Of a stretch of 64,000 nucleotides of DNA, positions 19,052-27,262 are shown in pieces. The notes beneath the pieces are model-generated. The model saw only the letters and a list, made by a program, of their open reading frames with translations, had not been told where the DNA came from and did no database searches. The number at the start of each line of letters is the position of its first letter. The stretch's first letter is position 1. The position numbers and the translations under genes were made by a program. Source of the stretch: Marinobacter persicus. GTDB taxonomy: Bacteria > Pseudomonadota > Gammaproteobacteria > Pseudomonadales > Oleiphilaceae. The DNA is taken from contig NZ_FOSC01000006.1 of assembly GCF_900114155.1 (NCBI RefSeq), positions 39,983 through 103,982 on the forward strand. The letters run 5' to 3'.

Positions 19052-20680
19052 ATGGCCCGCGATAACGACCCAATGCCACAATCCTACGAATACGATGTCC
19101 TGATCATCGGCAGCGGCGCCGCCGGCCTGACGGTGGCCCTCAATCTGCCCGAACACTTGCGCGTGTGCGTGGTCAGCAAGGCCGATATCAGCTCCGGCGC
19201 CACACTCTGGGCCCAGGGCGGCATTGCTGCCGTGATGGACGCCACCGATTCGGTGGAAGACCACATTCAGGACACCCTGAAAGCCGGCGGCGGTCTGTGC
19301 CATGAAGATGCCGTGCGTTTTACCGTGGAACACGGCAAGGAAAGCATTGACTGGCTGATCGATTCCGGGGTGGACTTCACCCGGGAGGAAGACCAGCAAC
19401 ATTACCACCTTACCCGCGAGGGCGGCCATAGCCACCGGCGCATCATCCATTCCGCAGACGCCACTGGCCGGGCCGTATCCACCACACTGGCCAGCCAGGC
19501 CGAGGCCAGACCCAACATTGAGCTGAAATCCGGCCGTGTGGCGGTGGATCTGATCACCAACCGCAAGCTGTCGCTGCCCGGCAACCGGTGTGTGGGTGCC
19601 TACGTACTGAATCTGGAAGACAACCACGTAGAGCTTTACCGGGCACGCTTCACGGTGGTGGCCACCGGCGGGGCGTCCAAGGCCTACCGCTATACAACCA
19701 ACCCCGATGGCGCTTCCGGTGACGGCATAGCCATGGCCTGGCGGGCCGGTTGCAGGGTGGCCAACATGGAGTTCAACCAGTTCCATCCCACCTGTCTGTA
19801 CCACCCGCACGCCAAATCTTTCCTGATTACCGAGGCGGTGCGTGGAGAAGGGGGTGTACTCAAACTGCCCGATGGCAGCCGCTTCATGGACCGCTTTGAT
19901 CCCCGGGCCGAGCTGGCCCCCAGGGATATCGTCGCCCGCGCCATCGACCACGAAATGAAGCGCCTGGGGGCCGACAACCTGTATCTGGACATCAGCCACA
20001 AACCGGCGGATTTTGTAAAGCACCACTTCCCGACCATCTACGAGAAGTGCCTGGGTTTCGGCATTGATATCACCAAAGACCCGATCCCGGTGGTGCCAGC
20101 CGCCCATTACACCTGCGGCGGCATTATCAGTGACGAGCGCGCCCGCACCGATGTGAACCAGTTGTACGTGGTGGGTGAAGCGGCTTTCACCGGGCTGCAC
20201 GGGGCCAACCGCATGGCCAGCAACTCCCTGCTCGAATGCCTGGTGTATGGCAGAGCTGCGGCGGCCGACATCACCCGCCGGGAAGCCGATATTCCGGCCC
20301 CGCCCGAGGCCCCGGACTGGGACGAAAGCCAGGTCAGGGACAGCGACGAAGATGTTGTCATCTCACACAACTGGGATGAACTGCGCCACTTCATGTGGGA
20401 TTATGTCGGGATTGTACGCACCACCAAACGGCTGCAGCGGGCCAAACACCGGGTTGATCTGCTGCACAGCGAGATCAACGAGTTCTACAGCAACTACCGG
20501 GTCAGCAATGACCTGATCGAGCTGCGTAACCTGGTCACGGTATCTGATCTGATCATATGCTCCGCCCTGCAACGCAAGGAAAGCCGGGGGTTGCACTACA
20601 CCCTGGATTACCCGGGCCTGAACCATGACAGCAAGGACACCGTACTGGTGCCGACCACCTATCGAACCCTGTCCCCGTAA
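19052..20680 (+). CDS. nadB: L-aspartate oxidase
   Basis: FAD enzyme that oxidises L-aspartate to iminoaspartate, the first step of de novo NAD synthesis. It is 542 aa. The dinucleotide-binding motif is [15 protein letters not shown] (about 15-29). [19 protein letters not shown] and the active-site region [15 protein letters not shown] follow. [10 protein letters not shown] and [20 protein letters not shown] mark the fumarate reductase-like fold. Length and motifs favour NadB over SdhA/FrdA. It is divergent from rpoE and is followed 34 nt later by sdhE. Confidence 0.97.
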   Translation: MARDNDPMPQSYEYDVLIIGSGAAGLTVALNLPEHLRVCVVSKADISSGATLWAQGGIAAVMDATDSVEDHIQDTLKAGGGLCHEDAVRFTVEHGKESIDWLIDSGVDFTREEDQQHYHLTREGGHSHRRIIHSADATGRAVSTTLASQAEARPNIELKSGRVAVDLITNRKLSLPGNRCVGAYVLNLEDNHVELYRARFTVVATGGASKAYRYTTNPDGASGDGIAMAWRAGCRVANMEFNQFHPTCLYHPHAKSFLITEAVRGEGGVLKLPDGSRFMDRFDPRAELAPRDIVARAIDHEMKRLGADNLYLDISHKPADFVKHHFPTIYEKCLGFGIDITKDPIPVVPAAHYTCGGIISDERARTDVNQLYVVGEAAFTGLHGANRMASNSLLECLVYGRAAAADITRREADIPAPPEAPDWDESQVRDSDEDVVISHNWDELRHFMWDYVGIVRTTKRLQRAKHRVDLLHSEINEFYSNYRVSNDLIELRNLVTVSDLIICSALQRKESRGLHYTLDYPGLNHDSKDTVLVPTTYRTLSP

Positions 20681-20714
20681 CGGGGCGCCATTGAGCCTGA
20701 AAACGGAAGCCATT

Positions 20715-20987
20715 ATGTCCGAAACCACTGACACCAACGCCAACACCGAATTCCACCGCCTGTGGTGGCACAGCCGCCGGGGCATGCTGGAACTGGACAA
20801 CCTGTTGATTCCGTTCCTGGAAGAAGCCTACCGGGACCTGGACCCGGCCGATCAGGCCCGTTATCAGAAGCTGATCAACTGCGAGGACGCGGATATGTTC
20901 GGCTGGTTCATGCAACAAAGTCGGCCGGAAGACCCGGACCTGCAACGCATCGTCGACATCATCCTCCAGCGTGTCCAGCCAGCTTGA
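20715..20987 (+). CDS. sdhE: FAD assembly factor SdhE (YgfY/CptB family)
   Basis: Small protein that promotes covalent flavinylation of succinate dehydrogenase and fumarate reductase (family knowledge). It is 90 aa from ATG 20715, preceded by GGAAG. The signature RRGMLELD at 21-28 contains the RGxxE motif needed for flavinylation. The all-helical fold continues with [20 protein letters not shown]. The stop lies inside the next gene, ygfX: the two overlap by 17 nt, as in many gammaproteobacteria. Confidence 0.93.
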   Translation: MSETTDTNANTEFHRLWWHSRRGMLELDNLLIPFLEEAYRDLDPADQARYQKLINCEDADMFGWFMQQSRPEDPDLQRIVDIILQRVQPA

Positions 20988-21432
20988 ACTGGCTCTGACT
21001 CCCTCGGCCACGGCCGGCCTGCTCGGCGCCCTGCCCTGGGCGCTGCTGGCCATGTTTGCCATGACAGCCGGCCTATCAGCGGCATCAGCCCTGTTATGGG
21101 CACTGCCCGTGCTGGCCTGGGGCGGCTGGCAAGCCTACCGGCGCCACGGCCTGTTACAGGGCCCGCGCAGTGTCACCGCACTGAAAACCGACAACCGGGG
21201 ACTTCACTGCGTGCTCGCCGATGGCACCGAACTGCCGGTCGCCGTGGACTCCGCCAGCAGCCTGGGCCCGTCCCTGATGGCCTTGAAATTCAGGGTACCC
21301 GGCACCACCTTCGGTAAACTGTCTACCCTGATTATCAGCAAACCGGGTATGCTGCCGGCCAATGCGCCAGCGAATGACTGCCGCCGCCTGAGAATGTGGC
21401 TGAGAGCCGGCCAACACCGCAACCCGCGCTGA
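20971..21432 (+). CDS. ygfX: YgfX/CptA-family inner-membrane protein
   Basis: A 153-aa protein starting at GTG 20971. Two hydrophobic helices near the N-terminus (about 15-50, [20 protein letters not shown] then [14 protein letters not shown]) are followed by a cytoplasmic domain with [14 protein letters not shown]. This is the layout of YgfX (CptA), the membrane partner encoded with SdhE. In E. coli it was described as a toxin acting on MreB and FtsZ, although that toxin-antitoxin role is disputed. The call rests on architecture and overlap with sdhE more than on strong sequence motifs. Confidence 0.75.
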   Translation: MSSQLELALTPSATAGLLGALPWALLAMFAMTAGLSAASALLWALPVLAWGGWQAYRRHGLLQGPRSVTALKTDNRGLHCVLADGTELPVAVDSASSLGPSLMALKFRVPGTTFGKLSTLIISKPGMLPANAPANDCRRLRMWLRAGQHRNPR

Positions 21433-21460
21433 CGTTCACCGAACCTGACCGGAGAACACC

Positions 21461-22441
21461 ATGAGCATCAACAATCACGACCGGGCCCCGGAAAATCTGG
21501 CCGGTTACCTTCCCCTTGCCGAAAAACGTGTCGTGCGCATCAGCGGCGCGGGCACGGACAAATTTGTACAGGGCCAGTTCAGCCAGAATGTCGACGAAAT
21601 CACCTCCGAACAGTCGTTGCGGGCTGCCGCCTGCACGCCAAAAGGTCGGGCTTATCTGCTGACCCGTTTTGTCCGTGACGGTGACGACCTGCTGATGGAT
21701 GTTGAGGATGAGCTGGCCGACGCCGCTCTCGGCCAACTTAAGAAATATCTGATGCTGTTCCGGGGCACGACCATGGAGGCTCAGCCACAGGCCCGTATTC
21801 TGGGGCTGATTGGCGAACAGGCGGCCATTGCGGTGGCCGGTGAACCGGCCCGCTCGCTCGAAGCTCCCGGCCAGGTGACCAGGACTGACCAGGGTTTTCT
21901 CGTGCGCGTGGAGGATCTTCCAGGCGGGAACCCCCGCTTTGAGTTCTGGCAAACCGGTGACAAACCGGCCGGCCTGGCGGAGCTGCCGGAACTCACCGCC
22001 GAGCAATGGCAGGCCGCCAGCATTGCCGCCGGCGTGCCCTGGCTGACAGGGGCCACAACGGAAGCCTATGTGCCACAGATGCTGAACCTGCAACACCTGC
22101 AGGGCATCCACTTCAAAAAGGGCTGCTACACCGGCCAGGAAGTGATTGCCCGCATGCATTTTCTCGGACAACTGAAGAAAAGTCTGTTCCGGCTGGATTT
22201 CGCCGGCACCGACACGGCGCCGGCACCGGGCAGCAAACTGATGGCGGACGGCAAAGCCATTGGCGATGTGGTCAACGCCGTCATGACCGGAGCCACTCAG
22301 GGCACCCTGCTGGCCGTGCTGCGCCACGACGCCGCCAACAAGCCCCTGCAACTGGCAGAGGACGAATCGGCAACATTGACGGTGGTTGATCTGCCCTACC
22401 CGGTACCCGAACGCGACACGCCGGAGCCGGAAAACACCTGA
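21461..22441 (+). CDS. ygfZ: Folate-binding protein YgfZ
   Basis: Tetrahydrofolate-dependent protein that supports repair and assembly of iron-sulfur enzymes such as MiaB. It is 326 aa. The family signature KGCYTGQEVIARMHF starts at K220, with the conserved C222. The fold is that of the GcvT family, from the N-terminal VVRISGAGTDKFVQGQFSQN to the C-terminal barrel with IGDVVNAVMTGATQGTLLAV. It is preceded by CCGGAGAACACC as ribosome-binding site. Proximity to sdhE fits a shared interest in maturation of respiratory cofactors. Confidence 0.93.
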   Translation: MSINNHDRAPENLAGYLPLAEKRVVRISGAGTDKFVQGQFSQNVDEITSEQSLRAAACTPKGRAYLLTRFVRDGDDLLMDVEDELADAALGQLKKYLMLFRGTTMEAQPQARILGLIGEQAAIAVAGEPARSLEAPGQVTRTDQGFLVRVEDLPGGNPRFEFWQTGDKPAGLAELPELTAEQWQAASIAAGVPWLTGATTEAYVPQMLNLQHLQGIHFKKGCYTGQEVIARMHFLGQLKKSLFRLDFAGTDTAPAPGSKLMADGKAIGDVVNAVMTGATQGTLLAVLRHDAANKPLQLAEDESATLTVVDLPYPVPERDTPEPENT

Positions 22442-22544
22442 TTGAGCAGCACAAACTTCTGAAATTTGCTATAAAATAAAGTAGATAGCCATTTCAGAGG
22501 GCTTCCGCCCGGACGCCCTCCAGACAAGCGGAATGTAATAGATC

Positions 22545-23378
22545 ATGGCAAACATTATTGAAACCATTAAGTCGGACCTGACCCAGGCCATCGACAACGA
22601 CAAGCTGGTGCTGCCAACCCTGCCGGAAGTGGCCCTGAAAGTCCGCGAAATTGCCGAAGCCGAAGACTCCGCCATTGCCGATCTGGTCAAGGTGATCAGT
22701 AACGACACGGCCCTGTCTGCCCGGATCATCCGCGTATGCAACAGCCCGCTGTTCCGTGGCACCCGCAGCATCGAAAACCTGAACATGGCGGTCAGCCGGC
22801 TGGGCATGGCTTACACCAGCAACCTGGCCATGGGCCTGGCCATGGAGCAGATGTTCCAGGCCACCTCCGACATGATCGACCGGCGTCTGCGCCATACCTG
22901 GCAGGTCAGCACTGAAGTGGCCGGCATCTGCCACGTACTGGCCCAACACTACACCGGCCTGAAGGCCGACCAGGCAACCCTGGCCGGCCTGGTGCACCTG
23001 ATTGGCGTTCTGCCCATTCTGCGCTACGTGGAAGACCAGGATCTGCAGATCAGCAGCATCATGCTGGACAAGGTGATCGACGAGCTACACCCGAAAATCG
23101 GCACCCTGATTCTGAAGAAATGGGACTTCCCGAAAGAGCTCCAGAATGTGCCGATGGAATACGCCAACTTCGCCCGGGAAGTGCCCAGCGCCGATTACGC
23201 CGACCTGGTCATGATCGCCAACCTGCAGATTATTTCCGGCACCGACCACCCGTGGAACGAGATGGACCTCAGCAAAGTCTCTGCCTTCCAGCGCCTGGGT
23301 CTGGATCCGGAAACGGACATGAGCGAAGAGGAAGACCTCAACGCCCAGATGGAAGCGGCCATGGCGCTGCTGAAGTAG
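22545..23378 (+). CDS. HDOD domain signalling protein
   Basis: A 277-aa protein made of one HDOD domain (about 15-215). It has LPTLPEVALKVREIAEAEDS, SNDTALSARIIRVCNSPLFR and the degenerate HD region GLVHLIGVLPILRYVED. HDOD proteins usually act as non-catalytic signalling scaffolds in motility, cell-cycle or stress pathways. There is no attached receiver, GGDEF or EAL domain, so the partner is not evident. A TATAAA at 22470-22475 in an AT-rich stretch is a possible -10 box. The gene is convergent with ung. Confidence 0.85.
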   Translation: MANIIETIKSDLTQAIDNDKLVLPTLPEVALKVREIAEAEDSAIADLVKVISNDTALSARIIRVCNSPLFRGTRSIENLNMAVSRLGMAYTSNLAMGLAMEQMFQATSDMIDRRLRHTWQVSTEVAGICHVLAQHYTGLKADQATLAGLVHLIGVLPILRYVEDQDLQISSIMLDKVIDELHPKIGTLILKKWDFPKELQNVPMEYANFAREVPSADYADLVMIANLQIISGTDHPWNEMDLSKVSAFQRLGLDPETDMSEEEDLNAQMEAAMALLK

Positions 23379-23426
23379 AGCTACCCCCCGCCGGCGGCTC
23401 GCTGGTCAGCTCCCGGAAGGGACAGG

Positions 23427-24161
23427 TCACTTCCGGGTATAGCGCGCCAGCAGTTCAGCCTTTGATGGCAACGCCCAGTTCACCGGGCGTTGCCCACGCT
23501 CCTGCAGGAATGCATTCGCCCGGGAGAAATGCCGGCACCCGAAAAATCCACGATAGGCGCTCAGCGGTGAGGGGTGCGGGCCCTCGAGTACCAGATGCCT
23601 CTGACGATCAATGTGCTTACCCTTCTTGCGGGCATACCCACCCCAGAGCAGAAACACCACGTTTTCCCTTTCCCGGTTAATTGTCGCAATCACCTGGTCA
23701 GTAAAGTTTTCCCAACCCCTGTTCTGGTGGGCGCCCGCATTGCCCTGCTCCACCGTCAACACACTGTTGAGCAACAGCACACCCTGCTCCGCCCAGGGCT
23801 GCAGGCAACCGTGATCCGGCGGGGCAAGCCCCAGGTCGCTCTCGATTTCCTTGAAGATATTCACCAGCGAGGGTGGCGGCGGTACGTCCGGACGCACGGA
23901 AAAGCACAGACCATGGGCCTGGCCGGGGCCGTGATAGGGATCCTGGCCGAGGATCACCACGGAGACATCGTCCAGCGGCGTGCTGTTCAGGGCGTTGAAG
24001 CACAGCTGGCTGGGCGGGAACAGGACTTTTCCGGCGGCTTCCTCGTTGGCGAGGAACTGCGCCAGCTGGTGCATATACGATTGCCGGAATTCTCCGGCCA
24101 GATACTCATCCCAGCCAGTGCCCGGCTTCAACTGATTGGCGAGAATATCAACGGGTGCCAT
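23427..24161 (-). CDS. ung: Uracil-DNA glycosylase
   Basis: Removes uracil from DNA, starting base excision repair. It is 244 aa from ATG 24161, preceded by CAGGAGCG; a TTG 18 nt upstream is rejected. Motif A is [14 protein letters not shown] with catalytic D74. [20 protein letters not shown] is the central motif. The DNA-intercalation loop [16 protein letters not shown] contains the conserved HPSPLS. It lies directly downstream of the lysS terminator. An 8-bp hairpin (CCCGGAAG/CTTCCGGG) overlaps its stop. Confidence 0.97.
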   Translation of the reverse strand: MAPVDILANQLKPGTGWDEYLAGEFRQSYMHQLAQFLANEEAAGKVLFPPSQLCFNALNSTPLDDVSVVILGQDPYHGPGQAHGLCFSVRPDVPPPPSLVNIFKEIESDLGLAPPDHGCLQPWAEQGVLLLNSVLTVEQGNAGAHQNRGWENFTDQVIATINRERENVVFLLWGGYARKKGKHIDRQRHLVLEGPHPSPLSAYRGFFGCRHFSRANAFLQERGQRPVNWALPSKAELLARYTRK

Positions 24162-24177
24162 AAACGACGCTCCTGAC

Positions 24178-24202
24178 AAAAAAACGGGGCCAACAGGCCC
24201 CG
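24178..24202 (-). terminator. Intrinsic terminator of lysS
   Basis: GGGGCC (24186-24191), loop, GGCCCC (24196-24201), then on the minus strand a G and seven Ts (complement of the A run at 24178-24184). This is a good Rho-independent terminator 12 nt beyond the lysS stop. It leaves ung either on its own promoter or dependent on read-through. Confidence 0.85.
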
Positions 24203-24213
24203 GATCGACTGAC

Positions 24214-25749
24214 TTACTCCTGGGAGGCGCCCTGATCGGGCTTGTGCTCCGGGCGCATGGCCGGGAACAGGATCACGTCACGGATGGACGGGGAATCGGT
24301 CAGCAGCATGGCCAGACGGTCAATGCCGATGCCTTCGCCAGCGGTCGGCGGCAGGCCGTATTCCAGCGCCATCACGTAGTCTTCGTCGTAGAACATGGCC
24401 TCGTCATCGCCGGCGTCCTTCTCGGCCACCTGGGCGCGGAACCGCTCGGCCTGGTCTTCGGCGTCGTTCAGCTCCGAGAAGCCGTTGGCGATTTCGCGGC
24501 CGCCGACGAACAGCTCGAAACGTTCGGTGACAAACGGATCGCTGTCTTTACAGCGCGCCAGCGGCGACACTTCCTTCGGGTAATCGGTAATGAAGGTGGG
24601 CTGCATCAGGCGATGTTCGGCGGTCTCCTCGAAGATTTCCACCTGAATCTTGCCCAGTCCCCAGATGCCCTTCACCTGGATGCCCAGCTGCTTCGCCAGC
24701 TCGGTCGCCTGGGCTTTGTACGCCAGCTGTTCGCGGGTGACTTCCGGGTTGTGGCGCAGGATGGCGTCCACCACCGTCAGGCGTTCGAACGGCTTGCCGA
24801 AATCGTATTCCACGGTTTCTTCGGTGCCGTCTTTCAGTACCCTGGTGTTGGTCACCGTGGTGGTGCCCAGCACCTGCTCGGTGATCGTGCGCAGCATGTC
24901 CTCGGTCAGGTCCATCAGGTCGTTGTAGTCGGCAAACGCCTGGTAGAACTCCACCATGGTGAACTCGGGGTTGTGGCGGGTGGACAACCCCTCGTTACGG
25001 AAGTTGCGGTTGATCTCGAACACCCGCTCAAAGCCGCCCACCACCAGGCGCTTGAGGAACAGCTCGGGCGCGATACGCAGGTACATGTCGATGCCCAGCG
25101 CGTTGTGATGGGTGATGAACGGACGCGCGGTGGCGCCGCCCGGGATCACCTGCAGCATGGGGGTTTCCACTTCCATGTAATCCCGCTCGGTGAAGTACTG
25201 ACGCATCACGTTGATGATCTTGGAACGGGCGTAGAACACCCGACGGCTGTCCTCGTTCATCATCAGGTCGACGTACCGGTGGCGATAGCGCGCCTCGGTG
25301 TCGGTCAGGCCCTTGTGTTTCTCGGGCAGCGGGCGCAGGGACTTGGTGAGCAGCACGTATTCGTCCATGGTCACATACAGATCGCCCTTGCCAGACTTGG
25401 ACAGGGTGCCCCGTACGCCCACAATGTCGCCCAGGTCCCAGTGCTTGGTGTCTTTCTGGACGTCCTTGGAGGCGTAAATCTGGATGCGGCCGGTCATGTC
25501 CTGAACCACCTTGAACGCCTTGCGGTCGAGCATCATGCGACCGGCAATGGCCACCTGGATGCCCATTTCCGCCAGCTCTTCCTTCGATTTATCACCGTAT
25601 TTTTCCTGCAGCTCGGCAGCGGTGGCATCCCGGCGGAAGTCGTTCGGGAACGAATTGCCCTGCTCACGCATGGCGGCCAGTTTGGCGCGGCGCTCGGCAA
25701 TCAGCTTGTTGTCCTCGTGCTGTGCGGCGTTCTGGGTCTGTTCAGTCAT
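24214..25749 (-). CDS. lysS: Lysyl-tRNA synthetase, class II
   Basis: Charges tRNA-Lys. It is 511 aa. The N-terminal OB-fold anticodon-binding domain (about 60-165) contains [20 protein letters not shown]. Class II motif 2 is [20 protein letters not shown]. Motif 3 is [20 protein letters not shown], followed by [11 protein letters not shown]. It sits 51 nt downstream of prfB. The prfB-lysS pair is conserved from E. coli onward. Confidence 0.97.
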   Translation of the reverse strand: MTEQTQNAAQHEDNKLIAERRAKLAAMREQGNSFPNDFRRDATAAELQEKYGDKSKEELAEMGIQVAIAGRMMLDRKAFKVVQDMTGRIQIYASKDVQKDTKHWDLGDIVGVRGTLSKSGKGDLYVTMDEYVLLTKSLRPLPEKHKGLTDTEARYRHRYVDLMMNEDSRRVFYARSKIINVMRQYFTERDYMEVETPMLQVIPGGATARPFITHHNALGIDMYLRIAPELFLKRLVVGGFERVFEINRNFRNEGLSTRHNPEFTMVEFYQAFADYNDLMDLTEDMLRTITEQVLGTTTVTNTRVLKDGTEETVEYDFGKPFERLTVVDAILRHNPEVTREQLAYKAQATELAKQLGIQVKGIWGLGKIQVEIFEETAEHRLMQPTFITDYPKEVSPLARCKDSDPFVTERFELFVGGREIANGFSELNDAEDQAERFRAQVAEKDAGDDEAMFYDEDYVMALEYGLPPTAGEGIGIDRLAMLLTDSPSIRDVILFPAMRPEHKPDQGASQE

Positions 25750-25800
25750 GTTGGCTCACTAAAGAAGTCGGGGTTGTCCGTGATGGTTGAATGGCGCCGC

Positions 25801-26896
25801 TTACAGCGCCATCTTCAGACTGGCTTCAATAAACTTGTCGATGTCACCATCCAACACTGTCTGGGTGTTGCTGGTCTCGACCTTGGTGCGCAGATCCTTG
25901 ATGCGGCTGTCATCCAGCACGTAGGAGCGGATCTGGCTGCCCCAGCCGATGTCGGATTTAGCGTCTTCCTGTTTCTGTTTCTCGGCGTTGCGTTCCTGCA
26001 TCTCGCGCTCGAACAGCTTGGCTTTCAGCTGTTTCATGGCCTGGTCTTTGTTCTGGTGCTGGCTTCGGCCAGCCTGACAGGCCACGACGATGCCGGTCGG
26101 GTTGTGGGTCAGTCGCACGGCGGATTCGGTCCGGTTAACGTGCTGACCACCGGCGCCGGAGGCACGGTACACATCCACCCGCAGGTCGGCCGGGTTGATC
26201 TCGATTTCGAAGCTGTCGTCCACTTCTGGTGATACGAACACGGAAGAGAACGAGGTGTGCCTGCGGTTGCCGGAGTCGAACGGCGATTTACGCACAAGGC
26301 GATGCACGCCGGTTTCGGTACGCAGCCAGCCATAGGCATATTCGCCCTGGATGTGGATGGTGGCACTCTTGATGCCGGCCACTTCCCCTTCCTGCAATTC
26401 GACGATCTCGGCCTTGAAGCCACGACGTTCGGCCCAGCGCAGGTACATGCGCAGCAGCATGTTCGCCCAGTCCTGGGCTTCGGTGCCACCGGAGCCGGCC
26501 TGGATGTCCAGGTAGGCGTTGTTGGCGTCCATTTCGCCGGAGAACATGCGGCGGAATTCGAGTTTTTCCAGCTCTTTGTCCATCGCGGCCAGGTCGCCTT
26601 CGATGTCTTCGACGGTGCCTTCGTCCTCTTCCTCCACGGCCATGTCGAGCAGGCTTTCGGCGTCGCTCAGGCCGTTAGTGAGGTTGTCGATGGTGCGAAC
26701 GATCAAATCAAGATCGGAGCGTTCTTTGCCCAGCGCCTGGGCCCGGTCGGGGTTGTCCCAGACGGTGGGCTGTTCGAGCTCGCGTTCGACTTCGGTCAGT
26801 CTTTCACTACGGCGATCGTAGTCAAAGATACCCCCTCAGCGCTTCGGTGCGCTCGCGAAGTTCTTTAATCTTCGTCACTATGGGATTAACTTCCAT
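25801..26896 (-). CDS. prfB: Peptide chain release factor 2 (programmed +1 frameshift)
   Basis: RF2 terminates translation at UGA and UAA. Translation starts at ATG 26896 ([20 protein letters not shown]), runs 24 codons to CTT (26827-26825), then meets an in-frame TGA at 26824-26822. A +1 shift resumes in the frame of GAC TAC GAT ([20 protein letters not shown]) down to the stop at 25801. The joined protein is 364 aa, against 365 in E. coli. The anticodon-mimic SPF is at about 204-206, and the catalytic GGQ is at about 249-251 ([18 protein letters not shown]). The internal stop is a regulatory device, not an error. It is followed by lysS. Confidence 0.96.
26821..26836 (-). other. prfB programmed frameshift site
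   Basis: On the minus strand AGGGGG (26836-26831), TAT, then CTTTGAC (26827-26821). This is the canonical RF2 autoregulatory slip site: an internal Shine-Dalgarno-like sequence three nt before the CTT slippery codon, then UGA-C, a weak termination context. Low RF2 lengthens the pause at UGA and raises frameshifting, which restores RF2 levels (established for prfB). Confidence 0.95.
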
Positions 26897-26944
26897 GGAA
26901 TCTCTTCTCGCGTTGGGAAATGATGCGATGAAATCAGGGGGCGG

Positions 26945-26973
26945 ATTCTACCGGAATTTGGCGGTTAAATCAG
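26945..26973 (-). promoter_or_regulatory. Candidate prfB promoter
   Basis: On the minus strand a -10 box TAGAAT (26950-26945) is followed by a GC-rich discriminator CCGCCCCC. A weak -35 CTGATT lies 17 nt upstream (26973-26968). The -10 plus discriminator resembles the rpsP promoter at 35.7 kb. It lies just downstream of the palindromic element, so prfB transcripts from here would not carry it. Confidence 0.45.
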
Positions 26974-26994
26974 CTGTCTCTACTTGGGTGAAAG

Positions 26995-27105
26995 CACCGA
27001 GCGAGGGTAGTACTTTCCGGGAGACGCTGTGAATACATCCCTGTACGCTTAACGAAAACATCCCTGTTTTCGATACTCCCGGAAAGTACTACCCTCACCC
27101 GGTGC
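26995..27105. repeat. Palindromic intergenic element, copy 1 (recJ-prfB gap)
   Basis: Perfect 21-bp arms at 27003-27023 (GAGGGTAGTACTTTCCGGGA plus G) and 27076-27096 enclose 52 nt. An outer imperfect GCACCG match extends both arms. Inside are GCTGTGAATACATCCCTGTA and a second hairpin CGAAAACA-TCCC-TGTTTTCG (27053-27072). The central ACATCCCTGT motif occurs twice. The core is shared with the element near 52.95 kb although the arms differ. It has no coding capacity and occupies the middle of the 366-nt prfB-recJ gap. The rest of that gap is the prfB promoter region and the CACGGAA tract. Confidence 0.85.
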
Positions 27106-27129
27106 CCGGACCATGGTGCAAAACGCTTC

Positions 27130-27262
27130 TGCATTTAGCCCGTCATTGTCCGTGGCCTTTCATCTTTATTTTCCGTGTTATTCCGTGTCTTCCGTGGCAA
27201 AAACCGTCTTTATCTTTTCTTTCTATTTCGTGTTCTTTCGCGGATTTCGTGGCCAAAAAAAA
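27130..27262 (-). repeat. Degenerate CACGGAA-type short tandem repeats between recJ and prfB
   Basis: Read on the minus strand, the AT-richer 130 nt after the recJ stop contains repeated units: CCACGAAA, TCCGCGAAA, AACACGAAA, CCACGGAAG, ACACGGAAT, AACACGGAAA and CCACGGACA. Spacing is roughly 9-12 nt, with a purine-rich stretch in the middle. The first run begins with eight Ts right after the recJ TGA. Base composition differs clearly from the flanking genes. It encodes nothing I recognise. Confidence 0.6.

Noticed and set aside
20971..21432. sdhE-ygfX as a toxin-antitoxin pair
   Set aside because: The RGxxE flavinylation motif in SdhE is intact and the CptAB toxin role is disputed, so a respiratory role is preferred.
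23412..23437. Hairpin CCCGGAAG/CTTCCGGG as an intrinsic terminator between the HDOD gene and ung
   Set aside because: It has a ten-nt loop and no T run on either strand, and it overlaps the ung stop, so it is mentioned only under ung.
26822..26824. In-frame TGA in prfB as a sequencing error or pseudogene
   Set aside because: It sits in the exact programmed frameshift context (AGGGGG, TAT, CTT, TGA, C) and the joined product has normal RF2 length.
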